Shown here one piece after another: positions 4,738 through 8,424 of a DNA stretch of 8,424 nt. A program made the translations under genes and the position numbers. Numbering within the stretch: position 1 is the stretch's first letter; each line of letters opens with the position of its first letter. The notes beneath the pieces were generated by a model, which was not told the DNA's origin, ran no database searches, and saw only the letters and a program-made list of their open reading frames with translations. The stretch is from Atopobium sp. (lineage in GTDB: Bacteria > Actinomycetota > Coriobacteriia > Coriobacteriales > Atopobiaceae), in the NCBI GenBank assembly GCA_015259045.1, contig JABZHD010000036.1, forward strand, positions 1 through 8,424, written 5' to 3'.

Positions 4738-5865
4738 TTACTTTTTCTTCAGAGCGTTCAGGATGCTGAGAGCAATGTGGTAGAGGAGCGCGGAGACTGG
4801 CCAGATAATCCAGGAGCTTTTCCAGTCCTTGGTGATAAAGCTATAGCCCACGTAAAGCAAGGCAATTGCGCCAAAGTATGCCTTTGCAAGTGACCTGTAC
4901 TTTAATGCGGTGGATTCGTAGTCCTTCTTGCTGCTTTTCTCGTCATGTGAGAAATCGCCTTCCTGCAGAAGAACCCTATAGCCATCCCTGAGGATTCCCG
5001 AGTAAACCAGCAGGTAAACGCCAAAGGAAACCAGAATTGCTGCCGCAAGGAAGCCGATGGCAAAGGTGAGGCCAGCTCCAAAGTACGAAGCAATCAGGAA
5101 GGGGATGGCGCTCAGAATAGTGAGGCAGACGCCCGCCGCCTGTTGCATGTAGCGCAGCGATTCGGTGGATTCGGCGCGCCTGCGGACGGCAGCCTCAACG
5201 CCGTACTGAAGCTCGAGAGATGCTTTCTTGAACTGCTTAAACCTTGCAAGCTTCATGTCTTGGAGAATCAGCAGTCCAACGCCAGCGGCAGTAAAGAGCA
5301 TCATAAGGCACACGCCTGCAATGCCCAGCGCATCTGGAGAAATGTGTGTCGGATTAAAATTGAGTGCATCTTCACTGTATGTTGCAAGCGAAACAAGCAA
5401 CGCTGGCCCCAGGATAAAGAGAGTAATTGCGCCTGCCGTGGGGCGAGAAGTTCGTGCGATTGTATCCAGGTATTCGGTGGCTGTGTCGAGAGAAACGCTG
5501 AGCTTCGGTGCCGCAGTTTTGCTGGTAGATGCGTTGCCAGTTGAGGATTCGCCAGCGGTGCCGCCGTCAGGGCTGTCTGCGGTGCTGCTGGCAGCGGGAT
5601 CCGAAGAGCCGCTCTGCACCGAAGAGGCCGCGTAATCAGCATCGATGGCAGTAGCAGGCAGCTCTTCAAGCTCGTCTTTGAGCAGGTAGTCTGTGGAAAC
5701 GCCAAAAAGCTCGCTCATGGCCATGATTTTTTGAATATCGGGCATGGAAGCCATTGACTCCCATTTGGACACTGACTGTCTTGAAACGCCAAGCTGCTGT
5801 GCAAGCTCTTCCTGTGACCAACCATTACGCTTTCTGAGGCTCATGATTTTCTCGCTCAGTAACAT
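4738..5865 (-). CDS. XRE-family regulator fused to a multi-helix membrane domain
   Basis: This is a 375-residue protein. Residues 5-61 are a classic XRE/Cro-type helix-turn-helix (LRKRNGWSQEELAQQLGVSR, then SVSKWE and FGVSTDYLL), very like Gram-positive regulators that sense the cell surface. Residues 68-124 are a low-complexity Ser/Ala/Gly/Thr/Asp linker, probably unfolded. The rest is a membrane domain with hydrophobic segments at about 144-162, 178-201, 242-262, 264-289, 328-345 and 352-372, and charged cytoplasmic loops at 203-240 and 293-325. The DNA-binding end would be held at the membrane, so it may report membrane or ligand state. The ATG at 5865 is supported by AAAGGAA ending six bases upstream. 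A 10-bp palindrome upstream (5899-5908) could be its own operator. It is convergent with the LytTR/DUF3021 pair and divergent from the LPATG gene. Family call is firm; signal and targets are unknown. Confidence 0.9.
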   Translation of the reverse strand: MLLSEKIMSLRKRNGWSQEELAQQLGVSRQSVSKWESMASMPDIQKIMAMSELFGVSTDYLLKDELEELPATAIDADYAASSVQSGSSDPAASSTADSPDGGTAGESSTGNASTSKTAAPKLSVSLDTATEYLDTIARTSRPTAGAITLFILGPALLVSLATYSEDALNFNPTHISPDALGIAGVCLMMLFTAAGVGLLILQDMKLARFKQFKKASLELQYGVEAAVRRRAESTESLRYMQQAAGVCLTILSAIPFLIASYFGAGLTFAIGFLAAAILVSFGVYLLVYSGILRDGYRVLLQEGDFSHDEKSSKKDYESTALKYRSLAKAYFGAIALLYVGYSFITKDWKSSWIIWPVSALLYHIALSILNALKKK

Positions 5866-5898
5866 GGTTGTTCCTTTCTGTTGGTGATGTGGTGGGAT

Positions 5899-5908
5899 TC
5901 ACATGTGA
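5899..5908. promoter_or_regulatory. 10-bp palindrome upstream of the XRE gene
   Basis: TCACATGTGA is a perfect palindrome, 34 bases before the XRE-membrane start codon. XRE-type dimers bind palindromes and often control themselves, so this is a candidate operator. Confidence 0.4.
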
Positions 5909-5952
5909 TGGCTATTACTCTAAAAATTACCTCGATTGCACACCACCAAGTT

Positions 5953-5973
5953 GAGTTGGAAATTTGTCAACTC
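5953..5973. promoter_or_regulatory. Inverted repeat GAGTTG-9-CAACTC
   Basis: GAGTTG (5953-5958) and CAACTC (5968-5973) are 6-bp arms around nine bases. They overlap the minus-strand TTGACA (5964-5969) that might serve as a -35 box for the XRE gene. Confidence 0.35.
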
Positions 5974-6065
5974 TCGGTTGCGTAATAGTTTACCTGCAGA
6001 AATGTTATCAAACTTTTGGAAAATAGTTTTAAAGGTCGTTCAAATTTTTTGTGCGTTCACGGAAT

Positions 6066-6110
6066 ATGTCGACCAGATGCGACATTTGTACAGTATGTAT
6101 ATGATAGTAT
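6066..6110 (+). promoter_or_regulatory. Candidate promoter with inverted repeat for the LPATG gene
   Basis: ATGTCG (6066-6071) and CGACAT (6080-6085) form an inverted repeat around eight bases. The second arm overlaps a possible -35 (GACATT, 6081-6086). TAGTAT (6105-6110) follows after 18 bases as a possible -10. A regulator bound to this repeat would cover the -35 box. Confidence 0.35.
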
Positions 6111-6214
6111 CTGCTTACGGAGAAACTAAATAATCCATATCAGAAAGGAATGCGCTAAAAATTCTTGTGTATCTGGTCATCCGTATGGTGCATAAAAATT
6201 TGCGCAAAAGCCAC

Positions 6215-6823
6215 ATGAAGAACTTAAAGGTATGCATCGCTTCGTCTGCTCTTGTAGCCGCGCTGGCACTTGCTCCAGCATCTGCGCTGGCAGAGGGCAC
6301 AACGCCTGCTCCTACAAGCACCACCGGTGCTACAGCTACTACTGGCATAACTCCTATTCCTGCACCAACTAGAGAGGAGCTCATGGATCCAACGGTTAAT
6401 CCATATGCTCCTGAGGACGCATACTTCCTTCCTGATGTTACTAACCCAATTCCAGACGGATTTATGGTTGGTAACGCTGACGGTGTAGTCATTGTCGATA
6501 ATGGCGATGGTACTGTTACCGTTAAGGGTCACTGGGTTCCAGCAATGGAGTTCGATGAGGTTATTAACGTTGAGTTTGTTCGCATCCCAGCTCCAACACC
6601 TAATCCAGATCCAACTCCTGCACCTAGCCCAGATCCAACTCCAGCTCCAACCCCCGATCCAACTCCAGCACCAGAGCCAGAGCCTGCTCCAGCCCCTGCA
6701 CCAACACCAGCGAAGAAGTCCGTACTTCCTGCAACTGGTATCGCAGATGTTGTAGCTCCAGCTTCTGTTCTTGCAGCCAGCGGCCTTGGTTTTGTTGCTG
6801 CTTCTCGTAAGGTTCGCAAGTAA
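6215..6823 (+). CDS. Small LPATG cell-wall-anchored protein with Pro-rich stalk
   Basis: From the ATG at 6215 this is a 202-residue secreted wall protein. Residues 1-26 are a signal peptide (MKNLK, a hydrophobic Ala/Leu core, cleavage after ALA). Residues 27-50 are Thr/Ala/Pro-rich. Residues 51-124 are a small compact region with DNGDGTVTVKGHW and no cysteine, of unknown fold. Residues 125-166 are a stalk of PDPTPAP-type repeats that would span the wall. LPATG at 171-175 is a canonical sortase motif, followed by a hydrophobic helix (179-196) and the basic tail SRKVRK. The start is uncertain: the frame is also open from GTG 6167 and ATG 6185, but 6215 gives the best signal peptide. None of the three has a well-placed ribosome binding site. 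A strong terminator follows. It may be a small surface display protein or adhesin; ligand unknown. Confidence 0.85.
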   Translation: MKNLKVCIASSALVAALALAPASALAEGTTPAPTSTTGATATTGITPIPAPTREELMDPTVNPYAPEDAYFLPDVTNPIPDGFMVGNADGVVIVDNGDGTVTVKGHWVPAMEFDEVINVEFVRIPAPTPNPDPTPAPSPDPTPAPTPDPTPAPEPEPAPAPAPTPAKKSVLPATGIADVVAPASVLAASGLGFVAASRKVRK

Positions 6824-6869
6824 AAAGAGCTCGCGGCTTTGCTGCGCGTAGCACACATGTTGCATCATT

Positions 6870-6896
6870 AAAGCGCCTGACCTCAGGCGCTTTTTT
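6870..6896 (+). terminator. Intrinsic terminator of the LPATG gene
   Basis: AAAGCGCCTG (6870-6879) and CAGGCGCTTT (6884-6893) form a perfect 10-bp stem around ACCT, and the T-run extends to 6896. It is 47 bases after the stop codon and is the clearest terminator in the window. Confidence 0.9.
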
Positions 6897-6910
6897 GCGT
6901 GGAAAACCGG

Positions 6911-6940
6911 TTGGGCCTCTGAGCAGAAATTGGGTACACT
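6911..6940 (+). promoter_or_regulatory. Candidate promoter of the patatin-like gene
   Basis: TTGGGC (6911-6916) and TACACT (6935-6940) are 18 bases apart, and the start codon is 26 bases beyond the -10. The ribosome binding site GGAGG (6957-6961) lies five bases before the ATG. Confidence 0.5.
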
Positions 6941-6966
6941 CTGAATAACGTATTTCGGAGGTTGTT

Positions 6967-7923
6967 ATGGACGATCAGCAGCAAAAACTCTCGCAGAACG
7001 GCGACGTGGAACAGGGACCCGCACACCTATCTTCAACTGCGCTTGTGCTAGAAGGCGGTAGCTATCGAGGCATTTTTACTGCTGGAATCCTTGATGTGCT
7101 TCGCGAGAAGGGCGTCACTAACTTTGAGAGCGTGTGGGGAGTTTCCGCGGGCGCTATCAACGCCGTAAGCTTCAGGTCCAAGCAGATGGGCCGCGCCATG
7201 CGCATTATGCTGGCCTTTAGGGACGACCCTCGCTTTCTTTCGCTCCGCTCACTGATTACTACTGGTGACATTGCTGGTGCGGATTTTATGTTCGATGAGA
7301 TCCAAAACCATTTGGATCCCTGCGATAACGAGGCGTTCAATCAAAATCCCATGCAGATGTACGTGGTTGCGTCCGATGTTACGTTTGGCACGTCGGCATA
7401 TCTGCACGTAAAAAAGTTCCCGGAAGACGTGACTATGGTCCGAGCGTCCGCGTCGATGCCAACGGTTTCTCGCATGGTTGAGCTGGATGGACATCGTTAT
7501 TTGGACGGCGGAACAACCGATTCAATTCCGTTTGCGGCGGCGCTTGGTCTGCCCGACGGAAAAGCTGAGCGCGCGGTTGACGTTCCCGACCACACGCCAG
7601 CAAAGAAAGCGCTGGTCATTGTCACGCAGGACAGGAATTTCGTAAAAACCGACGTCAACGAGCAGATTGCCATTCGCTCGCAGCTTTACTCCGCGTATCC
7701 GTACTTTGAAGCTGCGCTGGCTTCTCGCGCTGAGCGCTACATGGATCAGCGCAAACAGCTCTTCGAGCTGGAGGAAGAGGGCAGAGTGTTGGTACTTCTA
7801 CCTCCTGAGCCAGTTGAAGTTAAAGTTAACGAGAAGTCCGGTGAAGCCCTACTGTCTCTGTACCTGACAGGTCGCCAAGTTGCACTTGAGCGCCTCGAAG
7901 AGATTAAAAGTTTTATCGAGTAG
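6967..7923 (+). CDS. Patatin-like phospholipase, YjjU type
   Basis: This 318-residue cytoplasmic acyl hydrolase is likely to cleave fatty acyl esters of membrane phospholipids. The patatin fold starts at about residue 24. The oxyanion-hole loop is EGGSYRGIFTAG (29-40); Ser replaces the third Gly common elsewhere. The nucleophile elbow is GVSAGA (58-63) with S60, and the catalytic aspartate is D180 in YLDGGTTDSIP (178-188), so the Ser-Asp dyad is complete. ASASMP (160-165) is a further conserved block. The C-terminal part (215-318, LVIVTQDRNF, then LLPPEPVEV) fits the extension of bacterial YjjU-like proteins. Length is close to family size. There is no signal peptide. The ATG is fixed by GGAGG five bases upstream and its own promoter follows a terminator. 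The small membrane protein gene 92 bases downstream may be co-transcribed. Physiological substrate is unknown. Confidence 0.92.
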   Translation: MDDQQQKLSQNGDVEQGPAHLSSTALVLEGGSYRGIFTAGILDVLREKGVTNFESVWGVSAGAINAVSFRSKQMGRAMRIMLAFRDDPRFLSLRSLITTGDIAGADFMFDEIQNHLDPCDNEAFNQNPMQMYVVASDVTFGTSAYLHVKKFPEDVTMVRASASMPTVSRMVELDGHRYLDGGTTDSIPFAAALGLPDGKAERAVDVPDHTPAKKALVIVTQDRNFVKTDVNEQIAIRSQLYSAYPYFEAALASRAERYMDQRKQLFELEEEGRVLVLLPPEPVEVKVNEKSGEALLSLYLTGRQVALERLEEIKSFIE

Positions 7924-7925
7924 AC

Positions 7926-7949
7926 TTTTGGATTAATCGAGCTCCAAAA
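7926..7949. other. Weak inverted repeat after the patatin-like gene
   Basis: TTTTGGA (7926-7932) and TCCAAAA (7943-7949) form a 7-bp A/T-rich stem with a 10-base loop. No T-run follows, so it is unlikely to stop transcription. Confidence 0.3.
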
Positions 7950-8015
7950 TCTACAACGTATGCCCTGAACGCGAAGCGAAAATTGATACGGAAAGAGTTT
8001 GTTTTGAAGACACCG

Positions 8016-8411
8016 ATGAATAAGTTTTTGAAGGTAATGTTTGCGCTGGTTATCGTTGCGATGACTGGTGCGGCGATTCTGCAAATTGTCGCTCCTGAGT
8101 ACATGGGAAGCAATGCCGCTTATGGTATTTCGACCGGTTGGCAGCGAGAGATTGGTTTTTGGAATCTCGCGGTGCTCATCATTTTGGTTACCACGTGTTT
8201 CCACTACGATTGGGTCTATCTACGTGCGATTTTGTTCGCGCTGATTCTGGGTGGTATTGGAATTGGAACCAATCATTTCATTCATTTTTTGAGCGCTCAC
8301 GAGTCGGTAAATTTGGTTGGCGCTATCGAGAATTATGTTCTTGCAGTTGGTTGGATAATTGGCTGGAAGCTCGAATGCAACCGCAGGAAGACCGCGGGCA
8401 CCACTGAGTAG
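8016..8411 (+). CDS. Small four-helix membrane protein of unknown function
   Basis: From the ATG at 8016 this is a 131-residue protein with four hydrophobic segments at about 5-26, 47-62, 66-87 and 105-121, and a short polar tail. The loop before helix 2 reads QREIGFWNLA, and helix 3 ends in GTNHFIHF with two histidines facing the loop. This pattern recalls small DUF6790-like or DoxX-like membrane proteins, but I cannot assign it firmly. ATG 8016 has GAAG six bases upstream. TTG 8004 (with GGAAAG eight bases upstream) and TTG 7983 are in-frame alternatives adding 4 and 11 residues. It lies 92 bases after the patatin-like gene with no real terminator between, so the two may share a transcript. 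Confidence 0.75.
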   Translation: MNKFLKVMFALVIVAMTGAAILQIVAPEYMGSNAAYGISTGWQREIGFWNLAVLIILVTTCFHYDWVYLRAILFALILGGIGIGTNHFIHFLSAHESVNLVGAIENYVLAVGWIIGWKLECNRRKTAGTTE

Positions 8412-8424
8412 CTGCGGAAAGACC

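Larger units (their letters stand above)
5866..6214. other. Divergent promoter region, no gene seen
   Basis: This 349-base A/T-rich gap separates the divergent XRE-membrane and LPATG genes, so both promoters should be here. It holds several inverted repeats, listed separately. TTGACA occurs on the minus strand at 5969-5964 but has no good -10 at the right distance. For the plus strand, GACATT (6081-6086) and TAGTAT (6105-6110) are 18 bases apart, and TATGAT lies at 6100-6105. CGTTCA occurs twice (6037-6042 and 6054-6059). AAAGGAA at 6144-6150 looks like a ribosome binding site but has no properly spaced start codon. No open frame here looks real. Confidence 0.5.

Noticed and set aside
6224..6868. 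Long minus-strand frames opposite the LPATG gene, rich in Trp/Ser/Cys or Gly/Ala/Val
   Set aside because: They are reversed readings of the Pro-rich stalk repeats and have no start context or protein features of their own.

Overview
This window looks like a chromosomal segment of a low-to-mid-GC Gram-positive bacterium that displays sortase-anchored proteins. Two genes end in a cell-wall sorting signal (TPYTG and LPATG, each followed by a hydrophobic helix and a short basic tail). Signal peptides, AGGAG-type ribosome binding sites and a LytTR/DUF3021 regulator pair fit the same picture. Base composition and protein style suggest Coriobacteriia, perhaps the Atopobium/Lancefieldella group. That placement is inference from impression, not from a search.

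Left part (1-2859). A perfect 19-bp inverted repeat with TG...CA ends touches the left edge and resembles insertion-sequence ends. A small two-helix membrane protein follows (116-439). After an A/T-rich promoter region comes a 688-residue cell-wall adhesin (695-2761) with a putative ligand-binding N-terminal region, two domains that could form isopeptide bonds, and a SHIRT-like domain between them. It is closed by a clear intrinsic terminator.

Middle part (2860-4737). A leader containing a 12-bp palindrome and a hairpin precedes a single-domain LytTR DNA-binding protein (3118-3564). Next is a four-helix DUF3021-like membrane protein (3704-4219). This matches the known LytTR regulatory system layout, a regulator plus a membrane inhibitor. 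Between the two genes lies an 18-bp direct repeat with a 22-bp period. The 518-bp gap between these genes and the convergent regulator gene on the other strand is the most unusual part of the window. It holds two parallel repeat arrays (4252-4370 and 4408-4528). Each is built of three direct 31-32-bp units plus one inverted unit that closes a hairpin. They share a scaffold but have different core words. A terminator-like hairpin and a degenerate 12-bp tandem repeat follow.

Right part (4738-8424). A minus-strand gene encodes an XRE-type helix-turn-helix joined by a low-complexity linker to a membrane domain of about six helices. A divergent promoter region follows, then a small LPATG wall protein with a Pro/Asp/Thr/Ala-rich stalk (about 6215-6823) and a strong terminator. 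A patatin-like acyl hydrolase of the YjjU type (6967-7923) comes next, and a small four-helix membrane protein ends the window (8016-8411).

Taken together, the window carries two surface-display genes and two membrane-linked regulatory modules (LytTR plus DUF3021, and XRE-membrane). No enzyme pathway, RNA gene, CRISPR array or intact transposase is visible. Whether either regulator controls either surface gene cannot be decided from sequence alone.
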